Part shown: positions 1 to 13,158 of the stretch, piece after piece | Layout: the number at the start of each line of letters is the position of its first letter | How positions within the stretch are numbered: position 1 is the stretch's first letter | DNA from: Deinococcus malanensis | Lineage (GTDB): Bacteria; Deinococcota; Deinococci; Deinococcales; Deinococcaceae | Assembly (NCBI RefSeq): GCF_014647655.1 | Contig: NZ_BMPP01000027.1 | Span: forward strand, 1 to 28,165 | Direction of reading: 5' to 3' | DNA length: 28,165 nucleotides | Translations under genes and position numbers: made by a program | The notes under the pieces: generated by a model | The model's input: the letters and a program-made list of their open reading frames with translations, nothing else | Told to the model about the DNA's origin: nothing | Databases searched by the model: none

Positions 1-104
1 TCGACCTGATCAAGCCCATCGCCATGGAAGAAGGTCTGCGCTTCGCCATCCGCGAAGGTGGCCGTACCGTCGGCGCCGGCGTCGTCTCCAAGGTCCTGGA
101 GTAA
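1..104 (+). CDS. tuf: Elongation factor Tu, C-terminal fragment
   Basis: Only the last 33 codons are inside the window (reading frame from base 3). The peptide [20 protein letters not shown] followed by RTVGAGVV and a final KVLE is the conserved end of EF-Tu domain III, the GTPase that delivers aminoacyl-tRNA to the ribosome. The gene ends with tandem in-phase stops (TAA TAG, 102-107), and rpsJ starts 6 nt later, which is the usual str-to-S10 junction. The 5' part lies outside the window, so the GTPase motifs cannot be checked. Identification from the tail alone is secure because this segment is almost invariant among bacteria. Confidence 0.95.
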   Translation, partial: DLIKPIAMEEGLRFAIREGGRTVGAGVVSKVLE

Positions 105-110
105 TAGAAC

Positions 111-1671
<1,561 letters not shown>

Positions 1672-1675
<4 letters not shown>

Positions 1676-1959
1676 GCCACTACGACATCATCCAGAAGCC
1701 CGTGATCAGTGAGAAGGCCTACGCCGGCATGGAACGCGGCGTGTACTCCTTCTGGGTCAGCCCGAACGCAACCAAGACGGACATCAAGAGCGCTATCCAG
1801 AAGGCGTTCGACGTGACCGTGGTGGGCATCAGCACCATGAACGTCCGTGGCAAGCGCAAGCGCGTGGGCCGTTTTATCGGACAGCGTGCAGATCGCAAGA
1901 AGGCCATCGTGCGCCTCGCCGAGGGCCAGACCATTGCTGCCCTCGAGGGCCAGGCCTAA
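1672..1959 (+). CDS. rplW: 50S ribosomal protein L23
   Basis: 95 aa, the normal length. L23 lies at the exit of the nascent-chain tunnel and is the docking site for trigger factor and SRP. Diagnostic parts are [14 protein letters not shown] at the N-terminus, the helix [12 protein letters not shown] and the basic loop [11 protein letters not shown]. The start overlaps the rplD stop by 4 nt. The gene is followed by a 13-nt spacer containing AGGAG (1959-1963) for rplB. Confidence 0.97.
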
Positions 1960-1969
1960 GGAGATCTGA

Positions 1970-2806
<837 letters not shown>

Positions 2807-2818
2807 GGAGGGTAGAGC

Positions 2819-4679
<1,861 letters not shown>

Positions 4680-4693
<14 letters not shown>

Positions 4694-4883
4694 CATGCGT
4701 CAACTCAAGGCCGAGGATTTCCAGAAGGAAATCAACAGCCGCAAGAAAGAACTGATGGAGCTGCGCTTCCAGGCCGCCATGGGAAACCTGGCCCAGCCGC
4801 ACCGCGTCACGCAACTCCGCCGCGAAGTCGCGCAGCTCAACACCATTCGCGGTGAGCAGCTGCGCGCGGGAGAGCAGAAATGA
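4680..4883 (+). CDS. rpmC: 50S ribosomal protein L29
   Basis: 67 aa, two-helix protein at the tunnel exit next to L23. [20 protein letters not shown] followed by [20 protein letters not shown] is the family pattern, with the RRE/Q-rich second helix after it. The start lies 14 nt upstream of the rplP stop, in another frame; this overlap supports coupled translation. The last 4 nt overlap rpsQ (ATGA, 4880-4883). Confidence 0.96.
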
Positions 4884-5160
4884 AGAAGACCTTCACCGGC
4901 GTCGTCGTGAGCGACAAGGCCGACAAGACCGTCAGTGTCAAGGTGGAGCGCCGCTTCGCTCACCCCCTGTACGGCAAGGTTGTGACCCGCAGCCACAAGT
5001 ACGCGGCCCACGACGAGAACAACGAGTTCAAGATCGGTGACCGCGTCGAGATCCTGGCTGTGCGTCCCATCAGCAAGACCAAGACCTGGAAGGTCACCAA
5101 GCTGATTGAGCGTCCCCGCGGCATCGAGACCACCGCCGTGGAAACTGAAGGGGGTAACGC

Positions 5161-5164
<4 letters not shown>
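4880..5164 (+). CDS. rpsQ: 30S ribosomal protein S17
   Basis: 94 aa. S17 is a primary 16S rRNA binder with an OB fold. The sequence [19 protein letters not shown] and the segment [18 protein letters not shown] are characteristic, as is [19 protein letters not shown]. The C-terminus ([16 protein letters not shown]) is slightly longer than in E. coli. The start overlaps rpmC by 4 nt and the stop overlaps rplN by 4 nt. Confidence 0.97.
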
Positions 5165-5912
<748 letters not shown>

Positions 5913-5914
5913 CA

Positions 5915-5961
5915 CTCAGGGTCAGGCGCCCAATGCCTGACCTGAGCGGCCCTTTCCGCTC
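5915..5961 (+). promoter_or_regulatory. Two overlapping alternative hairpins between rplX and rplE
   Basis: Hairpin 1 pairs 5915-5927 with 5935-5946 (12 base pairs, one bulged G at 5921, 7-nt loop). Hairpin 2 pairs GAGCGG (5944-5949) with CCGCTC (5956-5961) around a 6-nt loop. They share 5944-5946, so both cannot form fully at once. The second ends just before the rplE Shine-Dalgarno (5963-5970). In E. coli the S8 repressor site of the spc operon lies in this same intergenic position; whether S8 binds here is inference. There is no T-run, so it is not an intrinsic terminator. Confidence 0.6.
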
Positions 5962-5974
5962 GAAGAGAGGCAAC

Positions 5975-6514
5975 ATGCAGACCCTCAAGACCAAGTACAA
6001 CGAGCAGGTACGCCCTGCCCTGATGCAGCAGTTCGGCTACTCCAGCGTGATGGCCGTGCCGCGCATCGAAAAGATCGTGATCAACGAAGGCCTCGGCAGC
6101 AGCAAGGAAGACAGCAAGGCCATTGACAAGGCTGCGCGTGAGCTGGCCCTGATCACCCTGCAAAAGCCCATCATCACCAAGGCCAAGAAGAGCATCAGCA
6201 ACTTCAAGCTGCGTCAGGGCATGCCCGTGGGCGTCAAGGTCACGCTGCGCAACGAGCGCATGTACGTGTTCCTGGAGAAGCTGGTCAACATCGGCCTGCC
6301 GCGTATCCGCGACTTCCGTGGGATCAACCCCAATGCCTTTGACGGCCGCGGTAACTACAACCTCGGCATCAAAGAGCAGCTGATCTTCCCTGAGATCACC
6401 TATGATATGGTCGACAAGGTGCGTGGCATGGACATCACCATCGTGACCACCGCGAAAACCGACGAGGAAGCCCGCGCGCTGCTCCAGGCGATGGGACTCC
6501 CCTTCCGCAAGTAA
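5975..6514 (+). CDS. rplE: 50S ribosomal protein L5
   Basis: 179 aa, the normal length. L5 binds 5S rRNA and contacts the P-site tRNA. I place the start at the ATG of [20 protein letters not shown], preceded by AGAGAGG (5964-5970). An earlier in-frame ATG at 5933 would lie inside the loop/stem of an intergenic hairpin and adds a non-conserved 14-residue leader. Diagnostic segments are [38 protein letters not shown] and [20 protein letters not shown]. Followed 12 nt later by rpsZ. Confidence 0.97.
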   Translation: MQTLKTKYNEQVRPALMQQFGYSSVMAVPRIEKIVINEGLGSSKEDSKAIDKAARELALITLQKPIITKAKKSISNFKLRQGMPVGVKVTLRNERMYVFLEKLVNIGLPRIRDFRGINPNAFDGRGNYNLGIKEQLIFPEITYDMVDKVRGMDITIVTTAKTDEEARALLQAMGLPFRK

Positions 6515-6526
6515 GGAAACAGGTAA

Positions 6527-6712
6527 ATGGCGAACACCTCGAAAGTTGTCAAGGCGGCGCGCGGCCATAAATTTGCCGTGCAGAACTACAGCCGCTGCTC
6601 CCGTTGTGGCCGCGCACGCGGTTACTACCGCTTCTTCGGCATGTGCCGCATCTGCATCCGCGAGATGGCACACAAGGGCGAACTGCCCGGCGTGAAGAAG
6701 AGCAGCTGGTAA
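6527..6712 (+). CDS. rpsZ: 30S ribosomal protein S14, zinc-binding type Z
   Basis: 61 aa, the short zinc-ribbon form of S14. Four cysteines (C24, C27, C40, C43; CSRC and CRIC) make the zinc site. S14 completes the 30S head next to S3 and S10. The final peptide [12 protein letters not shown] is typical. The Shine-Dalgarno AAGGAAA lies upstream of ATG 6527. The long C-minus form used by bacteria under zinc limitation is not in the window. The gene is followed by an unusually long 248-nt spacer. Confidence 0.97.
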   Translation: MANTSKVVKAARGHKFAVQNYSRCSRCGRARGYYRFFGMCRICIREMAHKGELPGVKKSSW

Positions 6713-6960
6713 GATAGACTCTCGTGCGCCAGTCCCCGCACCCTGTGCGAGGCTGGCATGCGATCTGTGCAGGCCCAACTGGATACGAACCGTTCCCATT
6801 TGAGCGGTGATCGTCCACACGGGAGAAGACCCAACAGAAGAAGCGTCTGGAACGGCAGACCCACATTCCACGGGAAGAAACGTGCGCCTCAGCAGACAGC
6901 TGTAGGCGCCACCCGCCGGGGCCTCTGTGTCCAAAGCGCACATGCCCCCGGAGGAAACCC
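6713..6960 (+). promoter_or_regulatory. Long structured leader upstream of rpsH
   Basis: A 248-nt non-coding spacer inside an otherwise overlapping operon. Three strong hairpins can be drawn. (1) 6728-6757 folds around loop 6742-6744 with 13 pairs, one bulge and one mismatch. (2) 6884-6909: GCGCCT and CAGC pair with GCTG and AGGCGC around a 5-nt loop, with one bulged T. (3) 6916-6922 pairs with 6944-6951, engaging the first GG of the rpsH Shine-Dalgarno (GGAGG, 6950-6954). I see no convincing sigma-70 promoter. The placement just before the S8 gene suggests translational control, perhaps by S8 itself; that is inference. Confidence 0.6.
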
Positions 6961-7362
<402 letters not shown>

Positions 7363-7441
7363 TCCGGCCCCCCTAACCGGTTTTCCAGCTTCGGTCCTGA
7401 CCACGGCCTGCCTCTGAGCGGCCGACACTTAAGGAGACACT

Positions 7442-7999
7442 ATGTCCCGCATCGGTAAACAACCCATCGCCGTGCCCAGCGGCGTGACCGTGAACGCCCA
7501 GGAAGGCATGTTCAGGGTCAAGGGCCCCAAAGGTGAACTGACCGTTCCCTTCAACCCTGATCTCACCATCCGTGAAGACAACGGCCAATTGCTGGTCGAG
7601 CGTCCCAGCGACCGCCAGGAGCACCGCGCCCTGCACGGCCTGACCCGTACCCTGGTGGCCAACGCCGTCAAGGGTGTGAGTGACGGCTTCACCATCAACC
7701 TGGAACTGCGTGGCGTCGGTTACCGCGCCAAGCTCAATGGCAAAGCCCTGGAAATGACCATCGGCTACAGCCACCCTGTGGTGATCGATCCGCCCGCCGG
7801 CGTGACCTTCACCGTGCCCGAACCCACCAAGATCGACGTGAGCGGCATCGACAAGCAGCTCGTCGGCCAGGTGGCCGCCAACGTCCGCGAAGTTCGCAAG
7901 CCTGACGCCTACCACGGCAAAGGTGTGCGTTTCGTTGGTCAGCAGATCGCCCTGAAGGCCGGTAAGGCCGGCGCCACGGGCGGGAAAGGGAAGAAATAA
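7442..7999 (+). CDS. rplF: 50S ribosomal protein L6
   Basis: 185 aa. L6 lies near the sarcin-ricin loop and the L7/L12 stalk base. Both repeats of the family are visible: [16 protein letters not shown] with [13 protein letters not shown] in the first half and [19 protein letters not shown] with [20 protein letters not shown] in the second. The C-terminus is Gly/Lys-rich. A strong Shine-Dalgarno (AAGGAGA, 7431-7437) precedes the ATG. The start of rplR shares its last base (TAATG). The upstream spacer 7363-7441 holds only weak short inverted repeats. Confidence 0.97.
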   Translation: MSRIGKQPIAVPSGVTVNAQEGMFRVKGPKGELTVPFNPDLTIREDNGQLLVERPSDRQEHRALHGLTRTLVANAVKGVSDGFTINLELRGVGYRAKLNGKALEMTIGYSHPVVIDPPAGVTFTVPEPTKIDVSGIDKQLVGQVAANVREVRKPDAYHGKGVRFVGQQIALKAGKAGATGGKGKK

Positions 8000-8337
8000 T
8001 GGCTGCCCAGACCTCCATCCGCCGCAAGCTGCGCGCCCGCCGCAAGGTTCGCATCGCCGCTGGCGAGCGCCCGCGCCTGAGCGTATTCCGCTCCAGCAAG
8101 CACATCTACGCCCAGATCATCGATGACAAGAACGGCACCACGCTCGCCGCTGCTTCCAGCGCTGTCGTGAAGTCCGGCAACAAAACCGACACTGCCGCTG
8201 CTGTCGGCAAGGCCTTGGCCGAAGCTGCCAGCGCCAGGGGTGTCAAGCAGGTGGTGTTCGACCGCGGCCAGTACAAGTATCACGGACGCGTGAAGGCGCT
8301 CGCAGACGCGGCGCGGGAGGGTGGCCTTGACTTTTAA
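7999..8337 (+). CDS. rplR: 50S ribosomal protein L18
   Basis: 112 aa. L18 binds 5S rRNA together with L5. The Arg-rich N-terminus [20 protein letters not shown], then [18 protein letters not shown], and the C-terminal [20 protein letters not shown] are the family signature. The start is coupled to the rplF stop (TAATG). The 3' end overlaps the rpsE start region by 11 nt if the TTG start of rpsE is used. Confidence 0.97.
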   Translation: MAAQTSIRRKLRARRKVRIAAGERPRLSVFRSSKHIYAQIIDDKNGTTLAAASSAVVKSGNKTDTAAAVGKALAEAASARGVKQVVFDRGQYKYHGRVKALADAAREGGLDF

Positions 8338-8857
8338 TCGTCGTAACGACCGCAACGTGGAGCGCGAGACCAGCGAATTCGAAGAGAAGATGCTGTTCGT
8401 CAACCGCACCAGCAAAACCTATCAGGGTGGCCGCCGCTTCCGTTTCGCCGCGCTGGTGATCCTGGGCGACCGCAACGGCCGCGTGGGCATGGGCATCGGC
8501 AAGGCCAAGGAAGTGCCCGTGGCCATCGAGAAGGCCAAGAGCATCGCCCGCAAGAATATGATTCAAGTGCCGGTCGAGAACGGCACCATCCCCCACGAGA
8601 TTGTCGGCGTGAACAGCACCAGCCGTGTGCTGCTCAAGCCTGCTGGCCCCGGTACCGGCGTGATCGCGGGCACCGTGCCCCGCTCGATCGCCGAGCTGGC
8701 TGGGATCACCAACATGCTGTCTAAAGAACTGGGCAGCCGCAACAAGGTGAACGTGGCCTACGCCGTGTTCGACGGTTTCAAAAACCTCCGCACCGCCAAG
8801 CAGGTCCGCGCGCTGCGCGGCACCGAGGCGGCGCCCGTTACTGGAGGCGCGCAGTGA
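8327..8857 (+). CDS. rpsE: 30S ribosomal protein S5 (TTG start)
   Basis: 176 aa. S5 acts in decoding accuracy and mRNA helicase activity at the entry channel. The double-stranded-RNA-like domain [20 protein letters not shown] and the segment [20 protein letters not shown] are diagnostic, as is [24 protein letters not shown] at 8321 would give a slightly longer protein, but it abuts the Shine-Dalgarno GGAGG (8316-8320) with no spacing. TTG 8327 has 6 nt spacing and gives [10 protein letters not shown], so I choose it. Overlaps rplR by 11 nt and rpmD by 4 nt. Confidence 0.95.
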   Translation: MTFNRRNDRNVERETSEFEEKMLFVNRTSKTYQGGRRFRFAALVILGDRNGRVGMGIGKAKEVPVAIEKAKSIARKNMIQVPVENGTIPHEIVGVNSTSRVLLKPAGPGTGVIAGTVPRSIAELAGITNMLSKELGSRNKVNVAYAVFDGFKNLRTAKQVRALRGTEAAPVTGGAQ

Positions 8858-9021
8858 AAATTACCCTCAAGCGCAGCGTCATCGGCCGTCCCCAGAGTCA
8901 GGTGGACACCGTCAAGGCGCTGGGCCTCAAGAAGATCGGTGACAGCCGTGAAGTCCAGGACAGCCCTGCCATCCGTGGCATGGTGAACACCGTCAAGCAC
9001 CTGCTGGAGGTGGAAGCGTGA
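8854..9021 (+). CDS. rpmD: 50S ribosomal protein L30 (GTG start)
   Basis: 55 aa, a small gene easily missed. Translation from GTG 8854 gives [20 protein letters not shown] followed by [20 protein letters not shown] and a helix ending KHLLEVEA, the full bacterial-type L30 fold. The start overlaps the rpsE stop (GTGA, 8854-8857) and its stop overlaps the rplO GTG start (9018-9021). GGAGG (8843-8846 region) serves as ribosome binding site. Position between S5 and L15 is canonical. Confidence 0.96.
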   Translation: MKITLKRSVIGRPQSQVDTVKALGLKKIGDSREVQDSPAIRGMVNTVKHLLEVEA

Positions 9022-9481
9022 AGCTCCACGAACTCAAGCCCGCCGAGGGCAGCCGCAAGAACCGCAAGCGCGTCGGTCGTGGCCCCGGCGGCACCGACAA
9101 GACCGCTGGGCGCGGTCATAAGGGCCAGAAGTCGCGCAGCGGCGCTGGCAAGGGCAGCTTCTTCGAAGGTGGCCGCAGCACCCTGATCAGCCGCCTGCCC
9201 AAGCGTGGTTTCAACAATGTTGGCACCACCTACGAAGTCATTAAACTGGGCCAGCTGGGCGCACTTGAAGGCGACACCTTTGACCGCGAGGCCCTGATGC
9301 TGGCCGGTCTGGTCCGCCGCAAGAACTGGCCGGTCAAACTGCTGGCCACCGGTGAAGTGACCCGCGCCGTGACCGTGCATGTGGACGCCGCCAGTGCCGC
9401 TGCCGTCAAGGCTGTGGAAGCTGCCGGGGGCAAGGTCATCCTGCCGACCCGCCAGACCGAAGACGCCCAGAAGGCGGAGTA

Positions 9482-9482
<1 letters not shown>
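9018..9482 (+). CDS. rplO: 50S ribosomal protein L15 (GTG start)
   Basis: 154 aa. L15 is a late-assembly 23S rRNA binder. The Gly/Arg-rich N-terminal tail is typical: [20 protein letters not shown] then [20 protein letters not shown]. The globular part follows ([20 protein letters not shown]). GGAGG (9006-9010) lies upstream of GTG 9018, which overlaps the rpmD stop. The stop shares its last base with the secY start (TAATG). Confidence 0.97.
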
Positions 9483-10801
<1,319 letters not shown>

Positions 10802-10816
10802 ACCTTACAGGCTGTT

Positions 10817-10855
10817 CGGGGCCTCCTGCCAGGGTGCGGGAGGCCCCGGCTTTTT
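10817..10855 (+). terminator. Intrinsic terminator of the S10/spc operon
   Basis: Ten-base-pair GC-rich stem (10817-10826 with 10839-10848), 12-nt loop, then GC and a run of five T (10851-10855). It lies 16 nt after the secY stop. It separates secY from adk, which are cotranscribed in many other bacteria. Confidence 0.92.
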
Positions 10856-11105
10856 GTGCGCTGTGGGTCACCACCCGGGGGACATCTGAGCATGCATTGT
10901 GTGGAATCGGCCAGAACGCCCTATGCTGTAGACCAACTGTCGGGGGCCTGCAGGAGGCGTGCGTGGAGTCGACCCCCGCGCCGGGGCCCAAAGTCGCCTC
11001 TGGCCTGTAGAGGCATGAGTGTGGGCAGGCATTCGAACTGGGGCGGCACCCACCGGGAGTCCCGCGCCGCGAACGCCATGAAGCCAGGAAAAAAGGAGCG
11101 CTAAC
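10856..11105 (+). promoter_or_regulatory. adk upstream region with possible promoter and structured leader
   Basis: The 304-nt gap secY-adk, after the terminator, has no credible ORF. A possible -10 element TATGCT lies at 10922-10927; the best -35-like hexamer TTGTGT (10897-10902) is 19 nt away, so the promoter call is weak. A 6-bp hairpin GCCTCT/AGAGGC (10996-11001 with 11009-11014) and other GC-rich complementarities suggest a folded 5' leader of about 170 nt. A clear Shine-Dalgarno AAGGAG (11093-11098) ends the region. Confidence 0.4.
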
Positions 11106-11708
11106 TTGACGCAAACGGAAAATAAGGTCGTGATTTTTCTGGGCCCGCCTGGTGCGGGCAAGGGCACACAGGCCGAACGTCTGGCCGCAGAGCAGGTCCT
11201 GAGCAAGATCAGTACCGGAGACATTCTGCGCGAGCACGTGGCGCGGGGCACCGAGCTCGGTCAGCAGGTCAAACCGATCCTGGATGCAGGACACCTCGTT
11301 CCCGATGACATTCTGATTGCGCTGATTCGCGACAAGCTGGCGGGGATGTCACCGGTGCGCGTGATCTTTGATGGCTTTCCGCGCACTGGCGCGCAGGCTG
11401 AAGCGCTGGACTCGTTGCTTGAGGACCTGGGGGCTCCCGTGACCGCAGTCCCGTTGCTGGAAGTGCCGGATCAGGTCCTGATCGACCGGATCGTCGAGCG
11501 TGGGCAGCAGGCCCAGGCACGCGGAGAGGCCGTGCGCAGCGACGACAATGAAGAGACGGCCCGCCGGCGTCAGCAGGTGTACCGGGAACAGACGCAGCCG
11601 CTGATCGATTACTACGCCGGGCGCGGCCAGCTGTATACGGTCAATGGTGTGGGGAGCCTGGACGAGGTCTACGACCGGATTCTGAAAGGAATGCAGAACA
11701 CCGAATAG
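11106..11708 (+). CDS. adk: Adenylate kinase, short-LID form (TTG start)
   Basis: 200 aa. Interconverts ATP + AMP and 2 ADP in the cytoplasm. The P-loop GPPGAGKGT is at residues 13-21, the AMP-binding region has KISTGDILREHVARGTELGQ, and DGFPRT is at 89-94. The LID segment between RIVERGQQ and DDNEETARRRQQVYREQTQP is short and lacks the four-ligand zinc motif of many Gram-positive enzymes, so this is a short-type kinase. TTG 11106 is chosen because AAGGAG lies 7 nt upstream and no in-frame ATG gives a better start. Monocistronic: terminators on both sides. Confidence 0.96.
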   Translation: MTQTENKVVIFLGPPGAGKGTQAERLAAEQVLSKISTGDILREHVARGTELGQQVKPILDAGHLVPDDILIALIRDKLAGMSPVRVIFDGFPRTGAQAEALDSLLEDLGAPVTAVPLLEVPDQVLIDRIVERGQQAQARGEAVRSDDNEETARRRQQVYREQTQPLIDYYAGRGQLYTVNGVGSLDEVYDRILKGMQNTE

Positions 11709-11718
11709 CTCCCGTATC

Positions 11719-11763
11719 AGGTTGCAGGAGGCCCGGTTGATATGGGCCTCCTGCAACCTTTTT
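11719..11763 (+). terminator. Intrinsic terminator of adk
   Basis: A perfect 16-bp stem (11719-11734 with 11744-11759), 9-nt loop, followed by a five-T run (11759-11763). It begins 11 nt after the adk stop. It insulates the accessory operon from upstream transcription. Confidence 0.95.
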
Positions 11764-11794
11764 CGTGGAGCGCCGGCAGACTCCACATCTGCGA

Positions 11795-11823
11795 TTGCGG
11801 GCACAGTGTGACTCTGCTACAAT
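11795..11823 (+). promoter_or_regulatory. Sigma-70-type promoter of the SWIM-DUF5691-MoxR-DUF5682-vWA operon
   Basis: -35 TTGCGG (11795-11800), a spacer of exactly 17 nt, and -10 TACAAT (11818-11823). The expected start of transcription is about 11829-11831, giving a 5' leader of about 30 nt. This is the best-looking housekeeping promoter in the window and lies directly after the adk terminator, so the operon is an independent transcription unit. Confidence 0.85.
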
Positions 11824-11825
11824 TA

Positions 11826-11859
11826 CGTTTAAAGCGTAATATCCCCAGAGGTTTAAACG
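11826..11859 (+). promoter_or_regulatory. Inverted repeat between promoter and first gene (possible operator)
   Basis: CGTTTAAA (11826-11833) and its exact reverse complement TTTAAACG (11852-11859) are separated by 18 nt and lie at the likely transcription start and immediately before the ATG at 11860. Inside, TTACG and CGTAA also pair (11823-11839). AT-rich symmetry in such GC-rich DNA at this position suggests a repressor operator or a leader hairpin that would hide the Shine-Dalgarno AGAGG (11847-11851). Function is inference. Confidence 0.45.
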
Positions 11860-13158
11860 ATGGCTCTGACTCCTGACAGTATTTTTGCTTTGGCGCCCGA
11901 TGGCGGCAGTGCCTCCAGCGCGCGAAGTCTGGCCACACCCACCCGTTGGCCGGTCCTCAACGCGCCCGGTGGTGTGCTTTGGGGCCATTGCCAGGGAAGC
12001 GGCAAGACTCCTTATCTGACAGCTGTAGACCTTGACGGGTATGCGAGCAAATGCAGTTGCCCCAGCCGGAAATTTCCCTGCAAGCACGCCCTGGCGCTGA
12101 TGCTGTTGTCTGTGTCTCACGCCGGCAGCTTCGGTGCCGGAGTTTCCCCCGAAAGCATCCAGGCCTGGCTGCAGGGCCGCCAGCAGCGCGCCGTTCAGAA
12201 AGTGGATCAGGAGGCTGCGGTTGCCACAAAGGACGTGGACCCCGCCGCATGGGCCAGGCGCCGCGCCGCCCGTGAACGAAAAGTCTCGGGCGGGCTGGCC
12301 GGTCTGGATATGTTCTTGCAGGATCTGGTGCGTGACGGTCTGGCCCATGCCGCCGCCCGCCCCTATACCGACTGGGACACCCAGGCCGCCCGGCTGGTGG
12401 ACGCCCAGGTCCCAGGCGCCGCCCGGCAGACCCGCCGTATCCCCGAACTGCTGGGTGATCCGGCCGCGCTGCTGGCCCATCTGGCGCAGCTGCACCTGTT
12501 ATGCGAAGCCTGGGCACGCCGCGAGAAGCTGGAAGCGGAACAGCAGGCTGACCTGCGCGCGGCTCTGGGATTCCCCCTGAATCAGGCTGACCTGCCGGCG
12601 GCGCAAGCGGCGCGCTGGGATGTGCTCGGGCAGATCACGCTCAGCGAGGATGACCTGACCACCCGCCGCACCTGGCTGCGCTGCGGCGGACAGGACGCTC
12701 TGCTGCTGGACTTTGCCGCAGCGGGACGTGCCCTGTTGCCCGGGCTCCCGGTCGGGCAGAGCATAGAGGCCGAGGTCAGTTTTGCTCCCTCTGCGGCTCC
12801 TCAGCGGGCTGTGATCCGGGGCGAAGTCCGGAGCGCTGCGCCGTTGGGCGCCTTGACGGGGGTCACCCTGGAGGCCCTGCTCGACACCCATGCCCAGGCT
12901 CTGGCGCGAAATCCCTGGCGCGAACGCACGGTCCATCTGCTGGGCCCCGTCTGGCTGCTGCCGGGCTGGCAGGTTGTGGATGAAGCCGGACACGCCCTGC
13001 CGCTGGCCGGTGACGAGCGCCTGCTGCTGGGGCTGCTCGCCCGCAGTGCCGGTGGGCCGGTGACGGTTTTTGGAGAGTGGGACGGCCTAGGCTTTCTGCC
13101 GCTCAGCCTGCGGGGCCCGTCGGGAGTCACGCCGCTGCGGCGCCGGGAGCCGTCATGA
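11860..13158 (+). CDS. SWIM zinc-finger protein
   Basis: 432 aa, function unknown. A SWIM zinc finger (CxCxnCxH) is at C65, C67, C74, H76 within SKCSCPSRKFPCKHALALML; the preceding WGHCQGSGKTPYLTAVDL strand region is part of the same module. SWIM fingers bind DNA or protein partners. Residues 100-300 are predicted mostly helical and rich in Arg/Ala. The C-terminal half (about 290-432) is beta/Gly-Leu-rich with no recognised domain. First gene of a five-gene operon, starting at ATG 11860 with AGAGG 8 nt upstream; the stop overlaps the next gene (ATGA). Members annotated only as SWIM zinc finger family occur with the same neighbours in actinomycetes, from memory. Confidence 0.85.
   Translation: MALTPDSIFALAPDGGSASSARSLATPTRWPVLNAPGGVLWGHCQGSGKTPYLTAVDLDGYASKCSCPSRKFPCKHALALMLLSVSHAGSFGAGVSPESIQAWLQGRQQRAVQKVDQEAAVATKDVDPAAWARRRAARERKVSGGLAGLDMFLQDLVRDGLAHAAARPYTDWDTQAARLVDAQVPGAARQTRRIPELLGDPAALLAHLAQLHLLCEAWARREKLEAEQQADLRAALGFPLNQADLPAAQAARWDVLGQITLSEDDLTTRRTWLRCGGQDALLLDFAAAGRALLPGLPVGQSIEAEVSFAPSAAPQRAVIRGEVRSAAPLGALTGVTLEALLDTHAQALARNPWRERTVHLLGPVWLLPGWQVVDEAGHALPLAGDERLLLGLLARSAGGPVTVFGEWDGLGFLPLSLRGPSGVTPLRRREPS

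Noticed and set aside
7363..7441. AACCGGTT palindrome and CGGCC/GGCCG repeat in the rpsH-rplF gap
   Set aside because: Too short and too weak to call a structure or site.
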